This document shows positions 17,840 through 27,199 of a DNA stretch of 59,454 nucleotides, one piece after another. The notes under the pieces were generated by a model. It was not told where the DNA came from. It did not search any database and saw only the letters and a program-made list of their open reading frames with translations. The DNA is from an uncultured Bacteroidia bacterium (lineage in GTDB: Bacteria > Bacteroidota > Bacteroidia > Bacteroidales > UBA932). Positions within the stretch are counted from its first letter, which is position 1. The number at the start of each line of letters is the position of its first letter. Where the stretch lies: positions 1-59,454 of the forward strand of contig CACZZZ010000015.1 in the NCBI GenBank assembly GCA_902785825.1, in the 5' to 3' direction. A program made the position numbers and the translations under genes.

Positions 17840-19086
17840 ATTGCAATAACTTTTTCGTCTCATGCGAGAGGGCCTTCCAGCCTGAGCTGGAGGGGCGTCC
17901 GGTCGTGGTGCTCTCCAATAATGACGGTTGTGTCGTGGCCAGAAGCAATGAGAGCAAGGCTATGGGAATCAAGATGGGGACCCCGTATTTCAAGGTCAAG
18001 TATCTTGTTGACCAAGGCAAGCTGGTCGTCCGTTCTTCCAACTACACCCTTTACGGGGATCTTTCCGCGAGGGTGATGTCCCTGCTCTCCGAAGTCGCGC
18101 CGAAACTCGAGGTTTATTCGATAGACGAGGCTTTCATGAATATGGACGGCATCCGGGAGGAAGATCTTCCAGGAATATGCCGGAATCTCATCAAACGGAT
18201 CAGGCGCTGGACAGGGATTCCGGTCAGTATCGGGATAGCCCCGACAAAGACTCTTGGCAAAGTGGCCAACCACTTCGCGAAAAAATACAAGGGATATAAG
18301 GGCGTCTGTGTCATCGACACGGACGAGAAAATGCGGAAGGCATTGTCTCTCACGCCGATAGACGATGTGTGGGGAGTCGGATGGAGGGGCGCTCCAAAAC
18401 TTGAGGCGGCTGGTGTGAAGACAGCTATGGATTTCGTCAGCAGGCCTGTCGAATGGGTCCGCGACCGTATGGGAGTAATCGGTGTCCGCACATGGTCCGA
18501 GTTGCAAGGCATCCGCATGGTGGAGGAAGAGAAAAACGATAAAAGGAAATCCATCTGCACGTCAAGGTCATTTGCCGGGAATATCTCGGACATCGATGAG
18601 CTGACTCTGCGTGTCTCTGATTTCGCGGGGAAATGCGCTGAGAAACTCCGAAAGGAGGGTACGGCTGCCGGTACGGTGGGTATATTCCTGTACACCAATC
18701 GTTTCCGGGAAGATCTTGACCAATACTATCCCTCCGCAAGTGTCCGTCTGGAAGTTCCGGCAAGCAGCGCTCCGGAGATTATAAGTGCCGCCTTAAAGGC
18801 TTTGCGGTACGTCTATAAGCCTGGCTATCAGTACAAGAAAGCTGGTGTGATCGTGTCCGACATCGTGGATGCGGATTCCATCCAGCAGGTCATTTTTGGA
18901 TTCGACGATAAGGCCAGGGAGCGTGATGACAGGATATCCGAGGTGATGGACAAGGTCAACACATCCGGGCGCAATGTGTTGCGGCTGGCCACCCAGAGGG
19001 GAGGACACTATGCGGACGGAATCCGTAGAGATTTCTGCTCCGGATTATACACCACCTCGTGGCAGGACCTGATTAAGGTCAAATAA
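17824..19086 (+). CDS. umuC: UmuC-like Y-family DNA polymerase (translesion synthesis)
   Basis: A 420-residue Y-family polymerase. Catalytic acidic residues are D6 in YALVDCNNFF and D101/E102 in YSIDEAF. The motif for the helix-hairpin-helix fingers (TLGKVANHFAKK ... WGVGWRG) and a little-finger domain follow, then the UmuC-specific C-terminal region. It starts at GTG 17824, overlapping umuD by 16 bases, which fits the one-to-two stoichiometry of a UmuC-UmuD'2 complex. Its stop codon abuts the stop codon of the convergent cytidylate-kinase-like gene with no gap. Confidence 0.93.
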   Translation: MYALVDCNNFFVSCERAFQPELEGRPVVVLSNNDGCVVARSNESKAMGIKMGTPYFKVKYLVDQGKLVVRSSNYTLYGDLSARVMSLLSEVAPKLEVYSIDEAFMNMDGIREEDLPGICRNLIKRIRRWTGIPVSIGIAPTKTLGKVANHFAKKYKGYKGVCVIDTDEKMRKALSLTPIDDVWGVGWRGAPKLEAAGVKTAMDFVSRPVEWVRDRMGVIGVRTWSELQGIRMVEEEKNDKRKSICTSRSFAGNISDIDELTLRVSDFAGKCAEKLRKEGTAAGTVGIFLYTNRFREDLDQYYPSASVRLEVPASSAPEIISAALKALRYVYKPGYQYKKAGVIVSDIVDADSIQQVIFGFDDKARERDDRISEVMDKVNTSGRNVLRLATQRGGHYADGIRRDFCSGLYTTSWQDLIKVK

Positions 19087-19722
19087 TTATTTTGAGATAG
19101 CCTTGAGGATACACTCGACAGCCTCGTCTTCCGTGAGATAGTCCATGTTCAGGACCAGGTCGTAGTTGCGCAGGTCATAGCGGCTTGTGTCGGCGTATTT
19201 ACGGACATAATTTTCCCTTGCCTTATCGACATACTCTATCACCTCAATGGCTTCTTTCTCAGACAGTTCTTGCCGTTTCATGATCCTCGCGATCCTATTG
19301 GCTCTTGAGGCGTGGATGAACACGTCGAACTTGTTGGGGTGATCCTTGAGCACAAAGAAGCCGGAGCGGCCGGCGATCACGCACGATGATTCCTCCGCGA
19401 GGGTGGTGAGAATCTTGCTCTCATAACTGAAAATCTCGTTCGAGGTCACATCCGGAGCGTACTCAACCCCTTTGGGGATAAACATCTCGGAGCCGAATTC
19501 CGGAGAAATCCTTGAGAACAGGTCCTCGAGCCAATTCTTCTTCTGACCCTTGACCCTCTCGATCTCGGCCTCGTCAAGACCGAACATCTCTTTCAGTTTC
19601 TTGATCAGCTCTTTGTCGCAGTAGCGCACGCCAAGTTTCTGGGCTAGTTTTCGTCCTACGGTTCTACCTCCGGTGCCTACTTCCCGGCTGATGGTAATCG
19701 CGAATTTCTCGTTGGTGTTCAT
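19087..19722 (-). CDS. Cytidylate kinase-like family protein
   Basis: A 211-residue P-loop kinase-like protein of the Cytidylate_kin2 group. The N-terminus ITISREVGTGGRTVGRKLA replaces the usual GxxGxGK loop, as is typical of this family. It then has YCDKELIK, a mid-domain VIAGRSGFFVL, and an R-x-x-R-I-x-R-I lid-like segment (HASRANRIARIM). Its biochemical substrate is not established; homologues are common in Bacteroidota and Firmicutes. Promoter element at 19742-19749; a GTGTCA/TGACAC inverted repeat lies between promoter and start. Confidence 0.85.
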   Translation of the reverse strand: MNTNEKFAITISREVGTGGRTVGRKLAQKLGVRYCDKELIKKLKEMFGLDEAEIERVKGQKKNWLEDLFSRISPEFGSEMFIPKGVEYAPDVTSNEIFSYESKILTTLAEESSCVIAGRSGFFVLKDHPNKFDVFIHASRANRIARIMKRQELSEKEAIEVIEYVDKARENYVRKYADTSRYDLRNYDLVLNMDYLTEDEAVECILKAISK

Positions 19723-19723
19723 C

Positions 19724-19742
19724 GTGTCAATTGTTATGACAC
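19724..19742. promoter_or_regulatory. Inverted repeat GTGTCA-N7-TGACAC, possible operator
   Basis: A perfect 6-bp inverted repeat with 7-base spacer sits just upstream of the cytidylate-kinase-like start codon and touches its -7 element (19742-19749, minus-strand TATATTTG). Its position suits a repressor site or a 5'-UTR hairpin. No regulator is identified. Confidence 0.35.
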
Positions 19743-19780
19743 AAATATATAAAAATTATGGATTGTTTTTTATATTTTTG
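19742..19780. promoter_or_regulatory. Divergent -7 elements for the cytidylate-kinase-like gene and the first GH78 gene
   Basis: Minus-strand TATATTTG at 19742-19749 and plus-strand TATTTTTG at 19773-19780 match the Bacteroidota -7 consensus and face away from each other. The plus-strand element lies 20 bases before ATG 19800 and supports that start over the in-frame ATG at 19758. Confidence 0.5.
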
Positions 19781-19799
19781 TTCGACAATAATCCTCGCT

Positions 19800-22376
19800 A
19801 TGATCCGAATCAATCCATCCAGGCGTTTCCTTAGCCTCATCCCGCTCATTGCGGTCAGTTTATGTCTTTTATCCTGCGGCTCTTCCTTCGAAGTGTATGA
19901 TCTGAAGTGCGAAGGACTTTCCGAGCCTTTGGGCATAGATTCCGCCGAACCCCATTTCAGTTGGAAAATAAGCTCGAGTTCCCCCATGGAACAGGTGGCT
20001 TATGAGATACAGGTGGCGAGTTCCCCTGAAGCTCTCAAGTCCGGGAACGCGGACCTTTGGTCTTCTGGTAAGGTGGCCTCTTCGGACCAGGTGATGATCC
20101 CATATTCCGGGAACCGATTGGCCTCCAGGCAACAGTGTTGGTGGAGGGCCAGGGTTTGGAAATCCGAGAACGAGGTCTCCGCCTGGAGTGCCCCCCAGAG
20201 GTTCGGTGTCGGTATCATAGGAGAAGACAGCTTGAAGGGGGACTATATTGGAGCCACCTACACTCAAGGAAGCGCTTCAATCATGCGGAAGTCGTTCACT
20301 GTGGAAGACTTAAGTTCGCAGGCCATTCTTTATGTCAACTCCCTTGGTTATCACGAGGCATATATCAACGGCAAACCGGTATCCGACGCCGTGCTGACTC
20401 CGGCGGTCTCGCAGCTGGACAAGAGGTCCCTTATCATGGCTTACGACGTCACCCCTCTTCTTCGAAAAGGTGAGAACGAGATCGTCTTTTGGCTAAGTTC
20501 CGGCTGGTATAAGCAAATCCCGTTTGACGCTTCTTACTGGGGAGCTCTTGTCAAAGCGGAACTTGACGCGATGGGCCCGGAGGGTCCGAAACCATTGGTG
20601 TGCACGGACTCGTCATGGGAAGGCACATGGAGCGGTTATTCAGATTATGACTCTTGGGGAGCGTGGCATTTTGGCGGTGAGACCATCGACGCTTCTGAAG
20701 TACCTGTCTCGATGGATTCTAAATCATTGGATCCGTTGCCATGGCGAAAAGTTGACGTCGAGGATGTGAAGGGCATTGTCGCCACGATGCAGATGTGTGA
20801 GCCCTGCCGCATCCAGGAGACCCTGGTCGCCAAGAGTGTGACAAAGGACGGCAAGGACCGTTGGATAGTGGATTTCGGCCGGGTGATAAACGGCATGTTT
20901 GAGATCAAACTACCTTCTATGGAGAAAGGTCACAAGACAGAGGCTGGTTTCTGCGATGCCAAGGAGGAAGGAGGTTTTGATCCGGTGTCGAGGGATTATT
21001 ACATATCCTCAGGGGCTCCCGATGGGGATCATTTCAAGAACAAGTTCAACCATCACGTGTTCCGCTACGTTATTCTTGAGAACCTTCCCGAGGCTCCCAA
21101 ACCGGAGGATATCAAAGGGCACAGGATGCGTACGGATTATCAGGCGGCCGCGACATTCGAGTCCTCGGACAAGGACATGAACGCTATCCACGACATGGTC
21201 CGCTATACGCTTGAGAACCTGGCCTTTGATGGATATATGGTTGATTGCGCCAACATCGAGCGTCTTGGTTACGGAGGCGACGGCAACGCTTCCACACTCT
21301 CTCTGCAGACCATGTTCGATGTCTCTCCTTTGTATGTCAATTGGCTCCAGGCATGGAATGACTGCATCCACGAGGATGGCGGTTTGCCGCATACCGCTCC
21401 TTGCCCTTACGGTGCTGGTGGTGGCCCTTACTGGTGCGGATTCATTGTCCAGGCTCCCTGGAGGACATGGATGAGCTATGCGGATCCACGTATGCTTGAG
21501 AGGTGCTATCCTACTATGCTTCATTGGCTGGATTATGTGGACGCCTATACCGTCGATGGGCTCTTGAGAAAGTGGCCTGACACTGACTACAGAGGATGGT
21601 ATCTCGGAGACTGGGCGGCGCCTAAAGGAATTGAGGTTGGTGAGCAGGAATCAGTGGATCTTATCAACAACTGCTCTCTCTGCCAGGTTTACAAGGAACT
21701 TGAGGGAATCGCCAAAGTCCTTGGCCGGCCTGAGGAAGCGGCTGGTTTCAAGGCGCGCTATGATGCCCTGGCAAGCAGGATCAACGAGACCCTTTACCAC
21801 CCCCAGACCCAGACCTACGGCAGCGGCACTCAGGTTGACATGGCGTACCCCCTGCTTGTCGGGATAGTTCCTGAGAATAAACGGAAACAGGTCAGGGACA
21901 AGCTGATAGAGCGTACAGCCAACGTGTATGAAGGCCATCTCAAGACCGGCCTTGTCGGAGTGCCTGTCATAACCGAATGGGCCACTTTGGCGGGCGAGTG
22001 CGACTTCATGTACGGAATGCTCAAGCAGAGGACATATCCCGGGTACCTCTATATGATTGACAATGGCGCGACCAGCACGTGGGAGTACTGGAGCGCTGAC
22101 CGTAGCCGTATGCATAACTGCTACAATGGCATCGGCAGCTGGTTCTATCAGGCCCTCGGAGGCATTATCCCCGCGGAACCCGGTTACCGGAAAGTCGCTA
22201 TTAATCCACAGGTCCCCAAGGGTCTGGAGTGGGTGAAAGTCACCAAGGACACCCCTTATGGGCAGATCGTTGTCTCTCGTCAAGGAAATAATCTTCATTT
22301 TGAGTTGCCTGTCGGAGTGAAAGCGACTGTGGGCGGTACTGAATATTCCTGTGGCAAACATGATGTAATATTGTAG
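19800..22376 (+). CDS. Alpha-L-rhamnosidase, GH78, lipoprotein (copy 1)
   Basis: An 858-residue enzyme predicted to remove terminal alpha-L-rhamnose. The signal peptide ends in a lipobox (LCLLSCGSS), so it is probably anchored to a membrane surface. Domain order fits GH78: N-terminal beta-sandwiches (WKISSSSPMEQVAYEIQV, then RKSFTVEDLSSQAILYVNSLGYHEAYING), an (alpha/alpha)6 barrel with the acidic active-site segment DCANIERLGYGGDG, and a C-terminal beta-domain. It is closely related throughout to the next gene; the two are tandem paralogues six bases apart. ATG 19800 was chosen because the promoter lies just upstream. Rhamnogalacturonan or plant rhamnosides are likely targets. Confidence 0.92.
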   Translation: MIRINPSRRFLSLIPLIAVSLCLLSCGSSFEVYDLKCEGLSEPLGIDSAEPHFSWKISSSSPMEQVAYEIQVASSPEALKSGNADLWSSGKVASSDQVMIPYSGNRLASRQQCWWRARVWKSENEVSAWSAPQRFGVGIIGEDSLKGDYIGATYTQGSASIMRKSFTVEDLSSQAILYVNSLGYHEAYINGKPVSDAVLTPAVSQLDKRSLIMAYDVTPLLRKGENEIVFWLSSGWYKQIPFDASYWGALVKAELDAMGPEGPKPLVCTDSSWEGTWSGYSDYDSWGAWHFGGETIDASEVPVSMDSKSLDPLPWRKVDVEDVKGIVATMQMCEPCRIQETLVAKSVTKDGKDRWIVDFGRVINGMFEIKLPSMEKGHKTEAGFCDAKEEGGFDPVSRDYYISSGAPDGDHFKNKFNHHVFRYVILENLPEAPKPEDIKGHRMRTDYQAAATFESSDKDMNAIHDMVRYTLENLAFDGYMVDCANIERLGYGGDGNASTLSLQTMFDVSPLYVNWLQAWNDCIHEDGGLPHTAPCPYGAGGGPYWCGFIVQAPWRTWMSYADPRMLERCYPTMLHWLDYVDAYTVDGLLRKWPDTDYRGWYLGDWAAPKGIEVGEQESVDLINNCSLCQVYKELEGIAKVLGRPEEAAGFKARYDALASRINETLYHPQTQTYGSGTQVDMAYPLLVGIVPENKRKQVRDKLIERTANVYEGHLKTGLVGVPVITEWATLAGECDFMYGMLKQRTYPGYLYMIDNGATSTWEYWSADRSRMHNCYNGIGSWFYQALGGIIPAEPGYRKVAINPQVPKGLEWVKVTKDTPYGQIVVSRQGNNLHFELPVGVKATVGGTEYSCGKHDVIL

Positions 22377-22382
22377 GGAATT

Positions 22383-24932
22383 ATGCTCAAGAAATTGTCT
22401 CTTTTACTGGCCTGCGCTTTGGCCATGGCCTCCTGCGGGTCTTCTATTAGCGTATATGACCTTACATGCGAGGGACTTTCGGACCCTCTCGCTATTGATT
22501 CCGCTGAACCTCATTTCAGCTGGAAGATATCCTCCGATGTCCCGGTGTCCCAAGTCGCTTACCAGATACAAGTCTCATCTTCATTGAAGGACCTCAAGTC
22601 TGGCAAGGCGGGACTGTGGGATTCCGGCAGGGTAGTGTCCCCGGATCAGGTCATGATTCCATATTCAGGAACTAATCTTGGCTCCCGTCAGCAATGCTGG
22701 TGGAGGGTAAGGGTTTGGAAATCTGATAAGGAAGTCACCAAATGGAGTTCCCCTAGGCGTTTCGGTGTAGGTATCATCGGCGAGGACTTAATGAGTGGAG
22801 AGTATATCGGAGCCTCGGCCGGTGATTTGAGATCACCACTGCTCAGGAAGAGTTTCGATCTTCAGAGTATTCCCGGGATGGCCATCCTGTATGTCAATTC
22901 CCTGGGGTACCATGAGGCATATATTAATGGCAACGCGGTCTCTGATGCCGTCTTGTCACCGGCGGTGTCCCAACTTGACAAGAGTTCGCTGATAGTGGCG
23001 TACGATGTCACCGCACTGCTTAAGAAGGGGCGGAACGAGCTGGTCCTTTGGATCGGATCCGGTTGGAACAAGGTGTTCAACCCCACCCACGACGGACCGC
23101 TTGTCAAAGCGGAACTTGACGAGGTTTCCCCGGTCGGGGCTGAAGTGATCTTGGCTACAGACGCATCCTGGGAGGGTACTTGGAGCGGTTACAGCGATTT
23201 GACAAACTGGCGTTACGGAAAGTTCGGTGGGGAGTCAATCGATGCCTCCGTGGCTCCGGAAGCTGTTGAATCGCAATGTCTTGACCAATTATCATGGGCT
23301 CCGGTTGATGTCGTGAAAGTCATGGGCATCAAGGCCATGGCGCAGATGTGCGAACCCTGTGTCGTACAGGAAACCCTTTCCGCCAAGAGTGTCAAACCTT
23401 ATGGAGAGGGACGTTGGGTCGTGGACTTCGGCCGCATTGTCAACGGCCTGCTTGACATAAGTCTTCCGGGGATGGAAAAAGGTCATGTCAGCATAGCGTC
23501 TTTCACTGATTATGAGGAGAAAGACGGGACTTACAACCCAGTCAGCCGCAATGAATACATCTCCTCCGGGAGACCGGAGGGCGACAGGTTTGTCAACAAG
23601 TTCAATCACCATGTGTTCAGATATGTCATCTTGGACAGCATTCCCGAGGCCCCTAAACCGGAGAATGTCAAGGCCCTGAGGATGCGCACTGACTTTAAAG
23701 GCTCCTCATCGTTCAAGTCTTCAGACGAGGAAATCAATGCCATACATGACATGGTGAAATATACTATGGAGAACCTGGCTTTCGACGGTTACATGGTCGA
23801 TTGCGCCAACCTTGAGAGGCTCGGGTATGGTGGCGACGGCAACGCATCGACTCTCTCGCTCCAGATCATGTTCGATGTGGCGCCGTTGTACGCTAACTGG
23901 CTTCAGGCGTGGAACGATGTGATCAGGGAGGATGGTGGGCTTCCGCACACAGCTCCTTGTCCCTGGAGGGCCGGAGGAGGACCATATTGGTGCGGTTTCG
24001 TGGTCCAGGCTCCTTGGAGGACATATATGAGTTACGGGGATAAGCGTTTGATTGAAAGGTGCTATCCCACAATGACGAGCTGGCTCGATTATGTTGACAC
24101 CTACACCGTGGACGGCCTTCTGAAAGCGTGGCCGGAGACGGAATACAGGCACTGGTTCCTGGGCGACTGGGCCGCTCCTGACGGGGTGGATGTCCAGGAT
24201 CCCGAGTCTATCGACCTGGTCAACAACTGCTCTCTTTGCCAGGTTTACCTTGATCTTGTCCAGATAGCTCACCTGCTCGGGAAAGAGGAGGACGCCGCCG
24301 AGTTCCAGGCCCGGTACGACGCTCTGGCCAAGGTCATCAACGGGAAACTCTATCACGCCGACACGTTCACCTACGCCAGCGGATCCCAGATAGACATGGC
24401 TTACCCCCTGCTAGTCGGAATAGTCCCGGAAAATCTTCGGAAACAGGTCAGGGACAAACTGATAGAGCGTACTGCCACCGTATATGAAGGACATCTCAAG
24501 ACCGGGCTCGTCGGTGTTCCGGTAATAACCGAATGGGCGACCTTGGCTGGTGAGTCTGACTTCATGTACGGCATGCTGAAGCAGCATGGCTATCCGGGTT
24601 ATCTCCACATGCTTGACAATGGAGCCACCGGGACTTGGGAGCATTGGAATGCCCGTCGCAGCCGTCTCCATAACTGTTTCAACGGGATCGGCAGCTGGTT
24701 CTACCAGGCCTTGGGAGGCATTATTCCCGCGGCTCCTGGTTACAGGCACGTATTGATCAACCCTCAAATACCTGAGGGGCTGGAGAGTGTGGAGGTATCG
24801 CAGGGGACTCCTTATGGGGTGATAAAGGTCGCCAGAAACGGTCGTAACCTCCATTTCGAGATTCCGGTCGGTGTCACCGCCACTGTTCGCGAAAAAGAAT
24901 ATTCGTGCGGGAAATACGACATTGAAATATAA
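22383..24932 (+). CDS. Alpha-L-rhamnosidase, GH78, lipoprotein (copy 2)
   Basis: An 849-residue paralogue of the preceding gene with the same domain order, lipobox (LAMASCGSS) and active-site segment (DCANLERLGYGGDG). Long stretches are identical (for example DGGLPHTAPCP and ERTA-VYEGHLKTGLVGVPV), while the substrate-binding surfaces differ (ADRSRMHNCYNG in copy 1, ARRSRLHNCFNG here). That pattern suggests a tandem duplication followed by divergence in specificity. It shares an operon with the oxidoreductase that starts 47 bases downstream. Confidence 0.92.
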   Translation: MLKKLSLLLACALAMASCGSSISVYDLTCEGLSDPLAIDSAEPHFSWKISSDVPVSQVAYQIQVSSSLKDLKSGKAGLWDSGRVVSPDQVMIPYSGTNLGSRQQCWWRVRVWKSDKEVTKWSSPRRFGVGIIGEDLMSGEYIGASAGDLRSPLLRKSFDLQSIPGMAILYVNSLGYHEAYINGNAVSDAVLSPAVSQLDKSSLIVAYDVTALLKKGRNELVLWIGSGWNKVFNPTHDGPLVKAELDEVSPVGAEVILATDASWEGTWSGYSDLTNWRYGKFGGESIDASVAPEAVESQCLDQLSWAPVDVVKVMGIKAMAQMCEPCVVQETLSAKSVKPYGEGRWVVDFGRIVNGLLDISLPGMEKGHVSIASFTDYEEKDGTYNPVSRNEYISSGRPEGDRFVNKFNHHVFRYVILDSIPEAPKPENVKALRMRTDFKGSSSFKSSDEEINAIHDMVKYTMENLAFDGYMVDCANLERLGYGGDGNASTLSLQIMFDVAPLYANWLQAWNDVIREDGGLPHTAPCPWRAGGGPYWCGFVVQAPWRTYMSYGDKRLIERCYPTMTSWLDYVDTYTVDGLLKAWPETEYRHWFLGDWAAPDGVDVQDPESIDLVNNCSLCQVYLDLVQIAHLLGKEEDAAEFQARYDALAKVINGKLYHADTFTYASGSQIDMAYPLLVGIVPENLRKQVRDKLIERTATVYEGHLKTGLVGVPVITEWATLAGESDFMYGMLKQHGYPGYLHMLDNGATGTWEHWNARRSRLHNCFNGIGSWFYQALGGIIPAAPGYRHVLINPQIPEGLESVEVSQGTPYGVIKVARNGRNLHFEIPVGVTATVREKEYSCGKYDIEI

Positions 24933-24979
24933 TTTTTGTATATTTAACCGGATATTTCGCAATTACATAACACTAAGAT

Positions 24980-26416
24980 ATGATTAACAGAAGAGATTTC
25001 CTCAAGTCCATGGCCGTGGCTTCCGCCGGCGTGGCCCTTACACCGGGAGAGATCCTGGGTTCCGATAAGTTTTCCGCCGGGATGGCCTCACAGGCCAAGC
25101 CCCGCGGGGAAAAAGTCAAGATCGCCTTTGTCGGTATTGGCAACCGTGGTGAGCAGATCATCCAGGATTTCACAAGGACCGGGATGATAGATGTAGTAGC
25201 CCTTTGCGATGTCGATATTGACGGGCCGCAGTGCAAGAAGGTTCTTGCCCAGTATCCCAAGGCCAAGAGGTTCCGTGACTATCGTCAGATGTTCGACAAA
25301 TGCGGAAATGAGTTTGATGCCGTGGCCGCGGCCATTCCGGATCACTCCCACTTCCCGATTGCGATGCTGGCTCTGAACCAGGGCAAGCACATCTATCTTG
25401 AGAAACCGATGTGCCGCACCTTCCATGAGGCCGAGCTGATGATGGCCTCCGCCCGTCGTCACCCCAACCTCGCCACTCAGGTCGGTAACCAGGGGCATTC
25501 AGAGGGCAACTACTTCCAGTTCAAGGCCTGGATGGATGCCGGCATAATCAAGGATGTCACAGCCGTGACCGCCCACATGAACAATTCCCGCCGTTGGCAT
25601 AATTTCGACGCGAAGAAGATGTATCGCATGCCTGCCCAGCAGACCATCCCTAGGGGAATGGACTGGGACACCTGGCTCGGCGTTACTCCTTATCATGACT
25701 TCAATGAAAAGTACCATCAGGGCGACTGGAGGTGCTGGTATGACTTCGGAATGGGTTGCCTTGGCGACTGGGGAGCGCATATTCTCGACACTGTACATGA
25801 GTTCCTTGAGCTCGGCCTTCCTTATGAGGTCAGCATGCTTTACGAGAACGGTCATAACGACTATTTCTATCCCTATTCTTCAACCATTCTCTTCCGTTTC
25901 CCGCAGAGGAACGGCATGCCGCCTGTGGACGTGACCTGGTACGACGGACTGGACAACCTGCCGCCGCTTCCGGCTGGATATGGCGGGGGAGTCTCGACAG
26001 CCAATGTGCCTGCCTCTGGCCAGAATGTGGGTCCCGCCGCGAAGATCTCTCCCGGAAAGATCATATACACCAAAGACTTGATTTTCAAGGGCGGAAGCCA
26101 CGGATCCGAGCTCAGCATCATACCTGAGGAGGCGGCGAGGGATATGGCCTCCAAGCTTCCTCCGACCCCGGAGAGCCCGTCCAACCACTTCGAGAACTTC
26201 CTCCTGGCTTGCCAGGGAATCGAGAAGACAAGGAGCCCGTTCGAGATCAACGGAGTACTCTCGCAGGTTTTCTGCCTCGGTGTCATAGCCCAGAGGCTGA
26301 ACGCTAAACTCTATTTCGATCCTCGCACCAAGCAGTTCACCAACAACGACTTCGCCAACGCTATGCTTGTTGGCCTGCCGCCTCGCAGGGGTTGGGAGCA
26401 GTTCTACACAATGTAA
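24980..26416 (+). CDS. Gfo/Idh/MocA-family oxidoreductase with Tat signal
   Basis: A 478-residue NAD(P)-dependent sugar oxidoreductase. It begins with a twin-arginine signal ([16 protein letters not shown]), so it is exported folded, presumably with tightly bound cofactor. The Rossmann motif is [11 protein letters not shown] (about 49-59), the conserved EKPMCRT active-site segment follows near residue 139, and the DWGAHILD segment lies further on. Such exported members oxidise glycosides at C3 in Bacteroidota. It is followed 11 bases downstream by a DUF1080 protein, the partner expected to cleave 3-keto-glycosides. With the two GH78 genes upstream this looks like one catabolic unit. Confidence 0.9.
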   Translation: MINRRDFLKSMAVASAGVALTPGEILGSDKFSAGMASQAKPRGEKVKIAFVGIGNRGEQIIQDFTRTGMIDVVALCDVDIDGPQCKKVLAQYPKAKRFRDYRQMFDKCGNEFDAVAAAIPDHSHFPIAMLALNQGKHIYLEKPMCRTFHEAELMMASARRHPNLATQVGNQGHSEGNYFQFKAWMDAGIIKDVTAVTAHMNNSRRWHNFDAKKMYRMPAQQTIPRGMDWDTWLGVTPYHDFNEKYHQGDWRCWYDFGMGCLGDWGAHILDTVHEFLELGLPYEVSMLYENGHNDYFYPYSSTILFRFPQRNGMPPVDVTWYDGLDNLPPLPAGYGGGVSTANVPASGQNVGPAAKISPGKIIYTKDLIFKGGSHGSELSIIPEEAARDMASKLPPTPESPSNHFENFLLACQGIEKTRSPFEINGVLSQVFCLGVIAQRLNAKLYFDPRTKQFTNNDFANAMLVGLPPRRGWEQFYTM

Positions 26417-26427
26417 TTTTAAGAAAT

Positions 26428-27150
26428 ATGAGAAAGGTATTCATAGCTCTTGCGGCGCTGGCACTTTGCGTCAGCGCTTGCGCACAGGATAACACTTTGA
26501 CTTCCAAGGAGAAAGCTGATGGCTGGAAACTCCTTTGGGATGGTAAGACAACTGAGGGATGGAGAGGCGCCAAGCTCGATGATTTCCCTGCTAAAGGCTG
26601 GGTGATCGACAAGGGTGTCCTGAAAGTTCTCAAGGGTAATGGTGGGGAATCCACCAATGGGGGTGACATCATCACGACCCGCCTGTACAAGAACTTTATC
26701 CTGAAAGTGGATTTCAAGATCACTGAGGGAGCCAACAGCGGCATCAAGTATTTCGTTGACCCTACCTTGAATAAGGGCGCCGGCTCAGCCATAGGTTGCG
26801 AGTTCCAGATCCTGGATGACCTTCGTCACCCTGACGCCAAGTTAGGAGTCAAAGGTAACAGGACCTTGGGATCGCTTTACGACCTGATTCCCGCTCCCGC
26901 TGATAAGCCTTTCGACATCACGACCTGGAACACCGCGATGGTGAAGGTCGAGGGCAACCATGTCGAGCATTGGCTCAATGGTGTGAAACTCATTGAATAT
27001 GAGCGCAACAACCAGGAATGGAACGCCCTTGTGGCCTATAGCAAGTACAAGGATTGGCCCAACTTCGGCAACTACGAGGAAGGCTACATCCTTCTCCAGG
27101 ACCACGGCGACGAGGTCTGGTTCAAGAACATCAAGATCAAGGAACTGTAA
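26428..27150 (+). CDS. DUF1080 protein, probable 3-keto-disaccharide/glycoside hydrolase, lipoprotein
   Basis: A 240-residue jelly-roll protein with a lipoprotein signal (LCVSACAQD). The DUF1080 core is clear: [51 protein letters not shown] and [19 protein letters not shown]. Members cleave glycosidic bonds after C3 oxidation by Gfo/Idh/MocA enzymes; one such enzyme is encoded directly upstream. I chose ATG 26428, 12 bases after the upstream stop, because it gives a proper signal peptide. A perfect 16-bp terminator hairpin follows immediately. Confidence 0.9.
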   Translation: MRKVFIALAALALCVSACAQDNTLTSKEKADGWKLLWDGKTTEGWRGAKLDDFPAKGWVIDKGVLKVLKGNGGESTNGGDIITTRLYKNFILKVDFKITEGANSGIKYFVDPTLNKGAGSAIGCEFQILDDLRHPDAKLGVKGNRTLGSLYDLIPAPADKPFDITTWNTAMVKVEGNHVEHWLNGVKLIEYERNNQEWNALVAYSKYKDWPNFGNYEEGYILLQDHGDEVWFKNIKIKEL

Positions 27151-27187
27151 AAAAGAAAAGCCGGGCGTTCAGCCCGGCTTTTCTTTT
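27151..27187. terminator. Bidirectional intrinsic terminator
   Basis: A perfect 16-bp stem (AAAAGAAAAGCCGGGC pairing with GCCCGGCTTTTCTTTT, 5-base loop). It has T-runs on both strands and separates the convergent DUF1080 and phosphodiesterase genes. Confidence 0.92.
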
Positions 27188-27199
27188 TCAAATCTCATT

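Noticed and set aside
6837..24932. A complete polysaccharide utilisation locus
   Set aside because: Several glycosidases are present but no SusC/SusD pair or hybrid two-component/anti-sigma regulator lies among them.
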